A stretch of DNA of 64,000 bases, from contig NC_059547.1 in assembly GCF_905220415.1 (NCBI RefSeq), forward strand, positions 4,600,501 to 4,664,500, written 5' to 3'. This stretch comes from Colias croceus (taxonomy: Eukaryota; Arthropoda; Insecta; Lepidoptera; Pieridae). The notes under the pieces are model-generated. The model did no database searches and was not told the DNA's origin. It worked only from the letters and a program-made list of their open reading frames with translations. The position numbers and the translations under genes are program-made. Positions 23,256-36,300 of this stretch are shown one piece after another (position 1 is the stretch's first letter; each line of letters starts with the position of its first letter).

Positions 23256-25794
23256 TTTTATACAGTCATAAGATTTTTCATATAATATATTTAGATATGC
23301 CATATAAATAATAAATATAAATAATAATTTTACAATTTATGTAAACAAACATGTTCAGAAGTATATATGTTTAAAATGTTGACCTTAAATTCTATCGTAT
23401 TATAATTTTTAGTTTTTACGTCATAATGCAAACATAAAGGGACGGTATAATAATACCATAATGTTATGATATTGTTCGTATCACAGATTTTAATCACGCT
23501 GTGTCGCATATTCAAAATGTTCAAATTCGTTTTGTTTGAATCAAACATTATTTCACATTATGGCATAATAATATATCTTTATCGTCTACGTTAGTACGAT
23601 AACCATAAAAAATTGTCTATGATATAGGTACTTGAAAATAATTGTTCTTCCCCTAAAGTCTAAACACTTTAAAATATTATACTAAGAATTATTATATATT
23701 ATCTAGTTACAAATGTGCATGAAACTATTAAATCGTCTATTAGTGGAGCATACTTTCTAGTATCTAACATTAAGGTTGGTTGCGGAATATTTAAAAGTAT
23801 TTTTGCGAAGTACCTATGTATCTTTTTTATATGTGAAAGGATATAGTTTATTTAAGATAATTTGCAAGAGACGTTGGGGACAAAATTCACATGTCACTGG
23901 GATGTGCCTAAATTTATTGCAGTATGGCCAACGAAGCAGGAAGTCTCTATTTTGGGACTACCAAGCAATTGATTGTAAACATGATGGTTCTTCCATATAG
24001 TAACAACGGTTAAATAATTGCTTCCTAAAAATGATTAGGAGAAATGATAAAAACTACCAGGATGTTTAATGCTGATTTGGGGCTGATTCAATTTAATTTA
24101 GAATTAAGAACCTGAAAGGCTGAATAATCTACTTTCAAACATTATTTTTTATTAATAAATAAACTGCCAAAACCTGTATTTTTGCAACCGTTAATTTTTC
24201 TATCACACGTGAACAACACTCATATATTTCTAAGTTTAAGAATTTGAAAAAAATACCTAATGCTATTGAAAATGGATTTCCATTCAATGTCCCCTACTTT
24301 GTAACGCACATTAGATATTATAGACTAAGCTATGTTAATAGTATAATAGTGAGCGAATGACCTGCCCACGGTGTAATAAGGATCGCGTGAGTCAACGCAA
24401 AATTAGATGTCAACAAGGAGAAGAATGACACTTCGTCGCCCTATTTGTGGACGTCTTTGTGACCTTAATCCTTTTTACATTAAAAATCGTGTAGTTGTCA
24501 ATTTTAAGAGCCAAAAAATGTAGAAATGGACGTAATATTATTTAATTTTGAATCTTTTTTGTTACTGAAAGCGTAATATTTATTTGTTTCTAGGTACTAT
24601 TTCTTCTGTTCTAGGGTGATATTACTAAAGGCTAGGCAATGCTTATACACACGACGCAAGTTACGGTTATAATAATTATCATATTAGGTATTGTTTTATT
24701 GTAAGATATATTTAAATATTGAAAACTTGAGACGAGAATATAAATCTAGGTATATATACCTAGGTAGCTTACAAGTCTTCTAGAGCTATATTAGTATCAT
24801 ATTTTGAGACATTTGTTTATTTTTCTGTGCTTTCATCTGGTTATGTTATTATCAGATATATGGATATTTTATATCTAATAATTGATTAAAGAGTGAAAGT
24901 TAATTTTACTCATATTTATTCTACTGCACCAACTAGGTATACCTACTACCTACGTAATAATTGCAACGATATGAATAATAAACCCTCTGTAAAAACAAAA
25001 AAGCGATTATTGTAATCATTTATACTCACCATATCAAACAATTATTATTCTAATTCAGAATTTGTAAAACAATCACACGTACATCAGATTACAAAAAAGC
25101 AGATTTGTCTATGGACACATTTGAGCGGGAAAGCGCGGCGCGAGTTATCTATCTTCTATCACAACATTAGTTACTTGTATTGGTTGGAATAATATACATC
25201 GCACCAGGATTATAACCAACCCTCGGCGTGTGGATCGATCGCCAGGATTGAGATGACTGTCAGCCGCATGCAGACGAGTCTTGTTGTTGGTACCTATTCC
25301 AATTGTAATCCGACTTTATTTGTTAACTGGCCACGCGCTCGGAAACAATTGACGGTGTTCACTCATTCACTGCCAGTGCCTCTGTAGATAAGATTTACAT
25401 GGCCCTTTAGGTATGTTGGACTATAATTTGCAACATTCCCATATAGCCACTTTATATATTTATGTATATGACTATGGTATTTCACTTGAATTGATTAAGA
25501 AAAGGACCTAAATGCAACGACAACATGAGATTTTGCGTCAAGAAATTTTTCAAATACCTAACTCTGAGTTTCAGATCTGATACTAGTATCCGGTTTTGTT
25601 TTAACATACGATTGTATAAAACAGTCTCAATTTGTCCTTAAATAAATCTAAACTTTACTTTGTTGTTTTCTTTTTTTTTTGTTATTGTGACATTACTACA
25701 TAAAACTACAACTTGAACAGGATATTAAAATAGCCTCTTTACTAGCCCTCACTCCCATACGTAATTATTATAAATACCAAAGTGAGTTTGATTA

Positions 25795-26820
25795 ATTATG
25801 GGAACTATATTTTCTATCATCAAAATTTATATTTGTCATCAAGTTGTATCACCTAATAAATAGATCTATCACCACGAAATATTTTCGTTCTCAGATAAAC
25901 AAAAATTGTTACCTGGGAACAATTTAATGTTAATATATGTGTAAAATAAGAGATCGATAACCAATAAAATTATATTGCATTACATGAATATAAATTTCGT
26001 TCTTATAATAACAGTTTTGTTGCTTAAATAATAGTTCTGTGCTCAGAATGGTAGATCTGTCACCAAATAAATCGATTATCGATCCCTGACTGCGACTCCT
26101 TTTTATTTGATATTTTGTCACCTATACAGTAGTAACATTTTATTTCGTTCAGATAATAAATTGATAGTATTCGTTATCAATTTAATACATCAATTTATAA
26201 TTTTAATGAAAAAATGATCAAAGGGCGGAGACAAATTGGCGCGCTTTAAAAATTGACATGTGCAAACATACGGATTAGCCCACAGATTAGCCATATGCTT
26301 AAAGCTGGCCAACCCCCCACCAGAAGCAAAAAATGTGCTTATCGGCCAGAAAAGAAAAAGGGGGCGCCCTTCGAAATCCAAACCAGCGCTGATTATTCAG
26401 TGATTATTGTTTTTTAACAATAAATATTGATTATTTTAACTTTAATTAAGTGTTTTATATACAATTATGCTAATCATTAGTCAGCTATTTAACCAGAGCT
26501 GATAATTCAGTGGTTATTATTTTTAAGAATAAATATTGATTATTTTAACTTTTAGTAACATAATATGATTTATTGGTGATCTCTTTAAATTATTTTGCTT
26601 AAATATACTTATTAGGACACACCTATTATAATACATACAAAAACATTTATATGGTACTAGACCTTATATCTCAGGATTTTAGGTGATTTATTGTGGATCT
26701 GATTTTGCATTGTTTGGTGACTACATTTTGGTGACAGATCTACTATTTTGAGGACAAACCCTATTATTTAAGAAACACAAAACTAATTAAATTGGTGATA
26801 GCTTAAATGATACCCATTAA
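25795..26820. mobile_element. Candidate DNA element with degenerate inverted ends
   Basis: The left end (TAATTATGGG ... CTATCATCAAAATT) resembles the inverted right end (TTAATGGGTA ... CTATCACCAATTT). The motif AGATCT(A/G)TCACC occurs near the left end, again internally near 26052, and inverted (GGTGACAGATCT) near the right end. It contains a direct duplication of about 90 bp (AATAAATATTGATTATTTTAAC near 26420 and 26530) and a denser GC block at 26215-26390 that may be a nested insertion. No transposase reading frame. Confidence 0.4.
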
Positions 26821-26928
26821 TTATTTGTATTGTAAGAATATATATGTATGTATGTATTGTAAGTATAATCTTCTTTCACGTCGCAACGAAGCAATTTTAT
26901 GGCATGATTTTTGTGGCTTTATGACATA

Positions 26929-27124
26929 CTAGCTGTGCTCCGCGGTTTCACCCGCATTGCTCACCTCCTGTTGGTCTTAGCGTGATGATATATAGCCTAT
27001 AGCCTTCCTCGATACATGAGCTATCTAACACCGAAAGAATTTTTTCAAATCGGACCTGTAGTTCCTGAGATTAGCGCGTTCAAACAAACAAACAAACTCT
27101 TCAGCTTTATAATATTAGCATAGA
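26929..27124 (-). mobile_element. Helitron-like non-autonomous element
   Basis: On the minus strand: A|TCTATGCTAATATTATAAAG ... hairpin CCGCGGAGC ... CAGCTAG|T. Both ends fit insertion between A and T with 5' TC and 3' CTAG. 196 bp and no reading frame. Same family as 18078-18272. Confidence 0.72.
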
Positions 27125-27233
27125 TATAGGCTAATTATTACAGCGATGAAAAATCTTATTCCCATGTGACATTATACTCTGACTACGCAAGCGAAGTCAT
27201 AGCCTACTGCCTAATTTATGTAGTCTTCACTTA

Positions 27234-27406
27234 TCTATATATTAATATCTAATGAATATTAAAATTAAGCTTGAGCGCTGATCTTAGGAACTACTGGACC
27301 GATTACAAAAATATTTTAGGTACGTTTGATATGTGAACCTCGAGTCCTAATAGTTATACTATAATATGTACCAACTACCACGGGCAAAGCCGGGGCGGAT
27401 GGCTAG
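27234..27406 (+). mobile_element. Helitron-like non-autonomous element
   Basis: A|TCTATATATTAATATCTAAT at the left; GGGCAAAGCCGGGGCGGATG then GCTAG|T at the right. The GC-rich 3' hairpin region before CTAG is typical of the class. 173 bp, non-coding. Confidence 0.7.
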
Positions 27407-29274
27407 TATTATGTAAATCTAATCTACCTAACAGATATCTTATCTAAATGTTTTGAACTAATCGCAATTATAGTATAAGTATCTTTATCCATTTTCTCTA
27501 AAATGTTATAAAAGATAACTCAAAATAAGGCAAAAAAAATAAATTCAGCTATATGTATTATGTATTACGACATATACATTCACGATACAGAAATAATCTC
27601 AAATCTTATCTGTTTAGAATATTATGATATTGTCTTAACGAGACTTTTGCAAAAGAACACAGCAAAATTATGCGTCACACAAAATTAAAAGATAGGGTTC
27701 AGACTTCAGTAATAAGGAATCAATTTAATTTTAAAATTGTTTGTTTTGAATACATTTTAAAATTTTTTGTTTTGTTCTTTACAATAACTTTAATAATTTA
27801 GAAATACGAAATGTTTGATTAAATTTATTAAATATATTTTCTTGCGGTAGTATAGAGCCGTAGCGTGGGGCTCTACATATTGTGGACACATTATGTTCCA
27901 AAACAAAATCGCCCCTTAACATTAAGATTCTAAAATTACTTACAATAACATGCAATAACTAAGCAATAAAATAAAATATCAAAAATAATAATCATCACAA
28001 TTTATTTTATCGAATTTTATACCTAATGATTATTTTTATAAAAATACATGTCTATGAATAAAAAATTTAAAAAGATACATTTTAATATTTTAATAAATAA
28101 CTAAAAAATGACGTATTAAAGCGAGCGAAACGTACCTACTTAGGTACGCCTGTTTTGTAATGAGCTGAAAATGATTAAGGGTTTCCTTACAAGTAAGAGG
28201 TATGAGCGACGTACGAAACGTAAATAACAATCTCCTCGTCAATAATTAATTAAAATATATACTAATTATTTAATTAATCATGAAAGTTATAAATAAGATA
28301 TTGTATCTTAAACCCTAAATTGAATAAAACTTAATTATACAGGACTATAAATAATAAGTACATACAAGTAATAAATTATTAAATATTAACGATTGAAGAC
28401 ACAATATTTTCACAGACATAATATTCAGACATAATATTCTTGACTGGTTGACACTTTACAAATAAAAAATGTAGCAGCCAGGGTAGCCCTAAGCAGCAGG
28501 CAACATTATCAAATTACGCTCCCCGTTAACACCGCTGCTCTTTCGACTGTCAGGGCCAATGCTCATTCCGGGCGGCCTCAGGTGCATCCCGCAGGCGGGA
28601 TGTGACACTGGAAATGAACAAACGTATTCTTGTCATACCAATAACTCTTCACTATTAGGTGTTAAGTAATAAAGCGCTTCCATCCGCCCACCGTTTCAAG
28701 GTTATTCGTAGCGTAATATATACTGTATCAACTTTTTCACGCTACACGTGTATTTTTATTTTATTTTCATGTGTTTTTGTTGTAATTTAGTATTTTCCCT
28801 GAAATGGTGCTAATGTATCGAGTGTTAATATGTTCATTTGTCTTATCGATGTTAATTGTAACAAATGATGGCGCCATCTTTTGAGAAGTAGCGGAATCTC
28901 ATATAGGTGTGTTATTAATTATTTTTTCAAAATATCAATTGAAAAATCAATCTTCATTTAATAAGTTCATTTTTATATAAATATGTACCTATGTAACACG
29001 ATTTCTTTCTGATTCAATATTCGTCAAGATGATTCTAAACAAGATAGTGAAAATCCGTCAAAGTAACTCGTTTTATCTTTACAAATAAATATTTAATTAG
29101 TGATCTTGAAAATGAGAAGGCACGTACAGACGGAAGTAAACATTTAACGTTCGGTGACGTTTGTCAAACGGATAGTTTTAGAATTGGAATAGCAGGTACT
29201 TAAGAAGAAATAGTCCAAGTTGCCATACAATAGGAAAATTGTGTAATCACTATCGTTGTGCGTACTGCCCATAA

Positions 29275-30682
29275 ATGGATACAAATTCTAAAGAAAATAA
29301 CGTAGATGAGCTACACGCTCAGTGTAGTTGCAAGCGGTAAGTAATGGTTTTAGACTTAGTTGTTCATGTACAATAAATTTATATTTTAAGCATATCACAG
29401 TAAATAAATCACTTCAGAATATAATAAGACTTAAATACATTAGATAGCGCTGAGTTACAAATGATGCGATAGCGGCCAAACTACTTATTAAAATAAATTT
29501 TCATGAAAACTTAATATGACTATCGAATGTGCCAAACTTAATTAAATATCTTCACAGTGCATACCTATTTAAATAAAGTTTGTATGTTTAATTTGCAGAC
29601 ATATTCACAAAAGAATATCCTTCCGCCTTAGACAACAGGAACGCATTGTGTTCAAATCTGGGGAACTAAATTTTGCGAAATCACATAAAAATAAATTACG
29701 ATTCATAATCGACCTGGTTAAAGTTCTTCTTGAAGCTAGATGGAGGTGGACAATATTGTATTGTACAATAACCTGTGTTTTAAGTTGGCTTATTTTCGCT
29801 GTCATATGGTGGGTCATATTATATTTGCATGGAGATTTAGAAGATGAACACTTACCGCTAGCCAAAAATATTACAGAGTGGAAACCATGTGTGACCGAAA
29901 TATATAATTTCACATCCATATTCTTATTCAGTATTGAAGTACAAACAAGTATCGGGTATGGATCTAGGGCGATTACTTTGGAATGTCCAGAAGCCATGTT
30001 TACAATGTGCATTGAAAGCATCACAGGGAAAATAATTCAATCCCTGTTCATAGGAATTGTTTTCGCTAAATTAACGAAGCCAAAGAACCGAGCGCAAACA
30101 TTGATGTTTTCAAAATACGCCATTATCAATCAAAGGGACGGATATTTGTGCTTGATGTTCAGAGTGGGCAACACAAGAAAGTCAAGAATAATAGCTTCGA
30201 CTGTCAACGCGTACCTGATAAAATATATAACCAAAGATGGCGTTGATTTACTCAATTATGATCAGGTAAAGTTGAACATAATGGTCGATAATTGTGATGA
30301 CGTTCTGTTCATATTTCCAGTAACTGCTGTGCATAGAATAGATGAAAATAGCCCTTTCTATGATATCTCCGCTCAGGAAATCTTGAAGAGTAATATAGAA
30401 ATATTAGTAACTTTTGAAGGAACGATTGAATCAACGGGACAACCACTTCAAGCAAAATCGAGCTACACTGGCACTGAAATACTCTGGGGAAGGCGATTCA
30501 TAGAACCCTACTTTTATAAAAACAACAAACAAGGTTTTGTTATAGACTTTTGCAAATTCGACGAGACCTATCGCGTCAATACCCCACTTTGCACAGGACA
30601 AGAACTTATAAATTATTATAGAAATAGAAAACTAAGGAAAATACCATTCAATAGTCAATACACATCGACAAATACCTTTTAG
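29275..30682 (+). CDS. Inward-rectifier K+ channel gene 3 (divergent Kir/Irk paralog)
   Basis: Two exons: 29275-29336 (ATG, MDTNSKENNVDELHAQCSCK, donor CG|GTAAGT, phase 2) and 29599-30682 (TAG), giving 381 residues. Basic N-terminus with RIVFKSGEL; M1 region ILYCTITCVLSWLIFAVIWW; pore VQTSIGYGSRA; M2 SITGKIIQSLFIGIVFAKL; linker TKPKNRAQT; LCLMFRVGNTRKSR; GTIESTGQPLQAKSSYTGTE; NTPLCTGQEL. It departs from genes 1 and 2 at the pore entry (QTSIGYG instead of QHTIGYG), in M2 (an added Lys, ITGKII), and in the cytoplasmic loop. The tail after the last conserved block is short. Gln at 30038-30040 occupies the rectification site. The phase-2 intron near the N-terminus matches that of Kir gene 2, while the core is intronless. 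It may correspond to the fast-evolving fly Irk3, but that is not established. Confidence 0.95.
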
Positions 30683-30918
30683 TCGCCAGATCGTATAGTT
30701 TTCCGTTTTAAATGTGGGTGTAGTACAAGAATAATTTTCCGTAATTCCATCACACCTTCATAAATAATCTTCAGCGCAGTCATATTCAATTCCAATGTAG
30801 AAAGTTTCATTTTTATGATCAGTATTAAATTTGAACATACATTTATATCTTGATCTAATTTTTGAAGTTTCCTTTTGTTAACGTGCATGCATTGTTCAAG
30901 AAAACTTTTCGTAGACAT
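30679..30918 (-). CDS. Small helical ORF, function unknown, tail-to-tail with Kir gene 3
   Basis: 79 codons from ATG at 30918 (MSTKSFLEQCMHVNKRKLQK...) to TAA at 30681-30679. It overlaps the Kir gene 3 stop by a few bases. The sequence is predicted helical with heptad-like leucines (KLQKLDQDINVC, IIKMKLSTLE). The F-x9-KL-x2-L-x3-I spacing recalls short coiled-coil subunits such as WASHC3/CCDC53 or BRK1, but the resemblance is weak and the family is not assigned. No intron was found. The ORF is longer than its AT-rich surroundings would often give by chance, but it remains unproven. Confidence 0.35.
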   Translation of the reverse strand: MSTKSFLEQCMHVNKRKLQKLDQDINVCSNLILIIKMKLSTLELNMTALKIIYEGVMELRKIILVLHPHLKRKTIRSGD

Positions 30919-33378
30919 TTCTTTCAATAAACTTGGTTTAATTACACACAACCTTATTTATCTTAGCTCTTTATAAAACTGGAATACATTTTATTATAAT
31001 GGCCTAGTTTTAAGAATTCTTGAAATTAGTGTGTCAGGCTGCTCTTATATTACTAAATGTGGTGACAATTTGCAATATGCTGTTATCTTGCTTTTCGATA
31101 AGCGGCGAGGTAAAAGATTCTATGATAACGATACTTGCTTATAAATTTATTTTGTGTTTTAATTAAAACAAAAATGTAACATTTTGCTTATTGTTGAACA
31201 TAGATCAAATGGGAAAGTACCTATATCTTATATCTTAAAATCTAAGTAGGTATACTAACTACTTTAAAATAAAATGTGACACACATATGAGCACTTTTCC
31301 TTGGTAGAGAGCACTGTTCCGATTTTTTAGGTAGAAACTGGTAGAAACCGTACCTATAGGACCTACCTATGTAGTACCTACTTTTTAAATAATTTTATTC
31401 ATTTTATAGTGCTGTTGCTGTGCTTGATTTGAATTCAGATGACATTATCGTATAGCAAAATTCTTAAATAGGTAGGTAATAAGAGTTTTTTCATTCATTT
31501 CATAGCTATCCCCTGTCCTATGAGTGCCTGTTCCTAATTGGGATTTCAAACTGCTTATTTTTACTACCTATCAGATTTCTTGCAATTACCAAAAAAAGAG
31601 ATATTTTCCTGACATTAGAATATTAATTATTAATTGCACTTTCCATGGATTAATAAACAATATACTTATTTCAAAAATACAAGTTGGTTAGTTGTCTTCA
31701 AATGTTAGATAAATTACATTTGGATAGTAAAAATAAACAATATGTCATTAAGTATGTTAGGTATGTATATTTTTACAGGGGTTAAAGAACCACTTTTTAT
31801 TGAAAAACTACAATCACAACTTTTGAAGATATTGCTGTGATGGGCCCTGTGTATTACTCTACTCTTTGGGCCCTGTTTACAATGGGCAGCGTTGGCCCAA
31901 GAAATCAATATTTGCCGCCATTACGGCGGTTATGAATAGACATTTTTATAGACGATCATAGACATTTTGGTTCTATCGTGATTGCCTCTACTCCAAAGAG
32001 TATTCTCTACTCGCCCAACGCTGCCGATCGTGAAGAGTGGTTATTTTTATTTCAACAAGGAATTCATTTTTAAAAACTATATTAACGTTGGGCACCACAG
32101 TTGGGCACAGACCTGGCACAGACGTTTGGGAAATTCAAACACAGAATAATGTGGCGAAATTGGTACAGAATCAATAGACACTAGATTCTAGCAAATGTCA
32201 TGAAAGATGAGACGCGGCCACAGGTTTTGCTGTTCTGTGGACGCGGCGCTGCCAGACCCAAAAATAATGTTGACACGTGTTGCCAATTTATTCTGATCCA
32301 AAGTATCTGCTCATCACAGATCTAGTCTGCTCATAGTCAATTGACTGATCGCAGATGATTATAATTAATAAAAAAAAATAAAAAAAAAAACTTGTTGACA
32401 GTATGATTTTATTCAAATGTATTATCTAGCTCCGAGTGTTAGACTGGGGTAGAAGTGTGGGTAGAAGCCTTTAAAAATAATAAAAAGATAAAAAAAAATC
32501 GCAGTCGGATGAAACCCATTAGAAAAGGAGGGGAATATTTTTTGTCCCTTTCACACCTAACTTGGCAAGTTGGTGTGAAAGGGATGAAGGAACAACCAGG
32601 CGTCATTCAAGGTCATACCTTCCCGTGACAAGTCAACGTTCATAGTGCAATCTCCAGTGTATTAGATATAAGCTTCTTGGTGTTAAGAAAGATTGATATG
32701 AAAATATAACGATGATTAAAAAAAAGAAACCCACAAACCTTTTTCGGTCAGATTAAGAGAACCCACCAAAATTTTTGTCAGACTAAGAAAATATGCTTTC
32801 AGGATACCGAGATAAACCTCCCCTATGAAAATCTGACGTAATCGTCAGTTTTTTTAAGGGGAGCTTCCTTGGGGCCTACTTAACTCCCCTTCCGAAATTC
32901 TGACGCGCGCAATGCATTCCTTCGCGAGATTCGAGAATGATTTGAAATTCTTTTAAGAAAAAAAAACAATTTTTTTTTATCGCGCAGTATTTTCGCTAAG
33001 TTACCAGTTTTGATCGTGTTTTGCCTTTGTCTTGCTCGTAATTCCCCTAAGATTCCCATTCACCCTACTTCATGGTGTGCAAATATGAGGAAAATACTCT
33101 TTATAAAAGTATAAAACGTACGTAATATGAATTATTAGATATTTCTGAATTTTATCTTATTTATTTTTACAATTATTTATTTACAACCACTTAATTTGCG
33201 AAAAATGAAACTTACATTGAAATAGAAATGTCTAATAAAATGACATTCACTCCTACCAATGTACAAAAAAAAAATTAAAAATTGACAAAGTGAGCTGTCA
33301 TTTTTCTATCCACAAAAAGATTTATCGCTAGGTATTGCTTACAAAAAATAAGTTTTGAATACGTAGTGCCTATCAAAA
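30919..33378. other. Intergenic region upstream of Hrs
   Basis: No gene seen. It contains a 40-nt near-palindrome (32545-32584, stem TCCCTTTCACACC with GGTGTGAAAGGGA) and an inverted pair GGGCAGCGTTGG (about 31883) and CCCAACGCTGCC (about 32014) around 130 bp, which may be a small fold-back element. Homopolymer A and T runs lie near 32370-32500. The Hrs promoter should lie in the last few hundred bases. Confidence 0.5.
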
Positions 33379-36300
33379 ATGTTTCGAACAAGTGTATTCG
33401 ATAAATTATTGGGTAAGTAATGTATGAGATGCAATATATATGTCTTCATTTACATTGTTATTGATATTGTTTTGCCCTGTCTTAATTCATTAATTTGCAT
33501 CACTTTCTTTTTTACTGCATATTTTTCCTCTTTAATGACGATTCACTTATAACAAGGTGAGCTCTTTGTCATTCTACATATTTATTACTAAATATTATTT
33601 CAATATTCGCATTTTGTATTGTTCTAGATAAAGCGACAAGTAATCTACGCCTAGATCCTGACTGGCCGTCTATCTTGCAAATCTGTGATTTAATTAGACA
33701 AAATGATTGTTCGTGAGTATCATATTTTCACCAGTTCAACCCTTATTACAATATCATTAAAATTGTTTTGTTACTACATATTATATTGACTCACATATAA
33801 ATACATATTTATAATGTAAAAATTATGTACATTTAAATGTAATATTGTCGATATTTTTAGACCAAAATATGCAGTGGCTGGTGTCAAAAAGAAACTTTAC
33901 TCACAAAATCCTCATCAGGCAATGTTTGCATTGTTAACCTTGGAAAGCATAGTTAAAAATTGTGGTAAGAATATACATTAGAAATACTGTAATTAAACAT
34001 AATTTTTTTCTGCTTAGTAATAAGTAAATGAATTTTAAAATCAATTCTATTATGTACCAAATAATGATTATATCAATGTTATAAAAAAAAATTGTTTTAA
34101 AGGTTTATGTTTAATTGTTACTACTATACAGAGAAATATCAACAGAACTATGTATTACTGCATATATATTATGCATAGATTATCATAAGCATATTGCAAA
34201 CATAGCTTAGAAAAATGTAATAATATTTTTTTATATGGAAATTACTAAACTAGTTATGATATAGGTTCAGGTGTACATGACGAAGTTGCATCAAAAGCAT
34301 TCTGTGAAATGCTTCGTGATTTAGTGAAGACAACCCAGCATGAAAATTTGAAAACCAAAATTCTGGAGTTGATACAGGCATGGGCGTTTGCTTTCCGCAA
34401 CACTCCCAAATATAGAGCTGTGCAGGTATGGTTATATAACTTAAATGTAGCATACACTTTAAAATAGTATCAATACTTCTGTGGAAAATTGTCAGAGGTA
34501 TATAGATTGTCTAGTGCCATCTCAAAATTCCGCACTGGAGTTAATATTGTTTTAGACATCAATAACCCCCCTGAATGTTATTACATTTAACACTTAGGTG
34601 AGTGTTAAATATGAGCAATAATATAAATAACAAAAATATTTTTGTACATATTCCATGGATTCCACTTGTTAATTTATTACCGGGTCCATCCCAGATAATC
34701 CACCAATTAAACTGTAAATAAAGCATATTTATTGCAAATTTTAATTCACTGAGCTTCTTATGCTAAAGGTAACTAGATCAGAGTCTTTCTACATCTAGAA
34801 TTTAAAAAGCCAATTACTTAATCCAATATTTTGAATTATTTGGTGTCTTGAAAACGTGTTTGATATAATTTCCAATATCTGACCTGATTCAGTACATTGT
34901 TGAGCATCATGTTTTATATAAGCTCAAACAAATTACAATATTTGACCATTTTAAAATTGGTTATCACCATAAGCACTATTCTTCCGTATTGATTTTCTAT
35001 ATAATCTAATTATAACAAACTTATGTCAACGTTTAGTCATCAATTTCATAGTGCTTGTAAGGCTAGCAGTATTAAATACATTGTGTATTTATGTTATGTG
35101 TGCATGTTGTGATAAAATCTTCTAATAATATATTTTGATGGCAGGACTAGTGTCAACGACCTGATTATATGTATTCAATTATGTTCACATTATTATCTTG
35201 TGTTTCTTTGTGCTTGAGGTGAATGATTTAATTATATAATGATAATTTGTATGTAAATAATGAATGCTCATATTTTACTGTAATTTTTTTTTCATAAATA
35301 CTGTACCTCTATAAGTTATACTATAAGCCATTTTGTGATGTCATTGCCTGATTATTATCACTTCACCTGACAGTATGACTCATATCATAGTAGATGCTGG
35401 TTATCACAGCAAGTGCCATTGTTTAAAAACAAAAAAATTGTGTCTGAAGCATATCTAGTGTAAAATATAGTTTAAAACCTTTTTTTAATATACCAGGATA
35501 CAGTGAATATATTAAAAGCTGAAGGACATAAGTTTCCTCCGTTGAAAGAATCTGATGCAATGTTTTCTGCGGACACTGCCCCTGAATGGGCAGACGGTGA
35601 AGTCTGTCATAGGTAAGATGTATTTATAGGCATTAATTAAGTACATTTGTTTTGGAAATGTTATAAAGACCATTTTTTAATATTTTACATATTATAATCT
35701 AAATATCAATATTAAACTAAATAATATGATAGTGTTATGCATTTGACAAAAATATCAATTATTATGAAATAAATTTCATAAATTCTTGTTTGGAATGACT
35801 CAGCAACAATTATATTTAGGTGTCGTGTGGCTTTCTCTTTGATGGTTCGCCGCCATCATTGCCGCGCTTGTGGACAAGTGTTCTGCCAACAGTGCAGTTC
35901 CAAAACATCAACTTTGCCTAAATTTGGCATTGAAAAAGAGGTAGGTAATTGTTCCTTACTTTAACTTACATAACCAATTACTTAAATAGCAGATAGTTAT
36001 TATTTTTATTATTAAAAAAGGTGCGAGTTTGTGAGGCTTGCTTCGATAAAGTCAGCCGTCCGCCGTCCTCTGCAAAGATTGAAATTGTTGACACATCAAG
36101 TGATTATGGTCCTGCTCAACCACAGGTTAGTCAATTATTTCTTAATATACACATTTCAATGAATGATGAAATATCAAGATTTCATTGCAATTAATAGTGC
36201 TAATAAAAAGCAATAAAGAAGTAAATCCTTTCCATATTTTAAACATGAAATTATTTTGTATGTTTGGTTTATTTAAAACATAATTACATTGTTGTTTTAA

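Larger units (their letters stand above)
20912..29274. other. Intergenic region between Kir genes 2 and 3 (divergent)
   Basis: No coding gene was found over 8.4 kb. It holds Helitron-like copies (23127-23255, 26929-27124, 27234-27406) and a candidate terminal-inverted-repeat element (25795-26820). Two patches of higher GC content, about 25100-25400 and 28480-28625, could be untranslated first exons or promoters of the divergent Kir genes, or old repeat fragments. The second contains the palindrome CATCCCGCAGGCGGGATG. Neither can be resolved without transcripts. Confidence 0.5.

Noticed and set aside
26190..26381. 63-residue minus-strand ORF in the GC block
   Set aside because: No recognisable domain, no splice context, and it lies within a likely mobile element.
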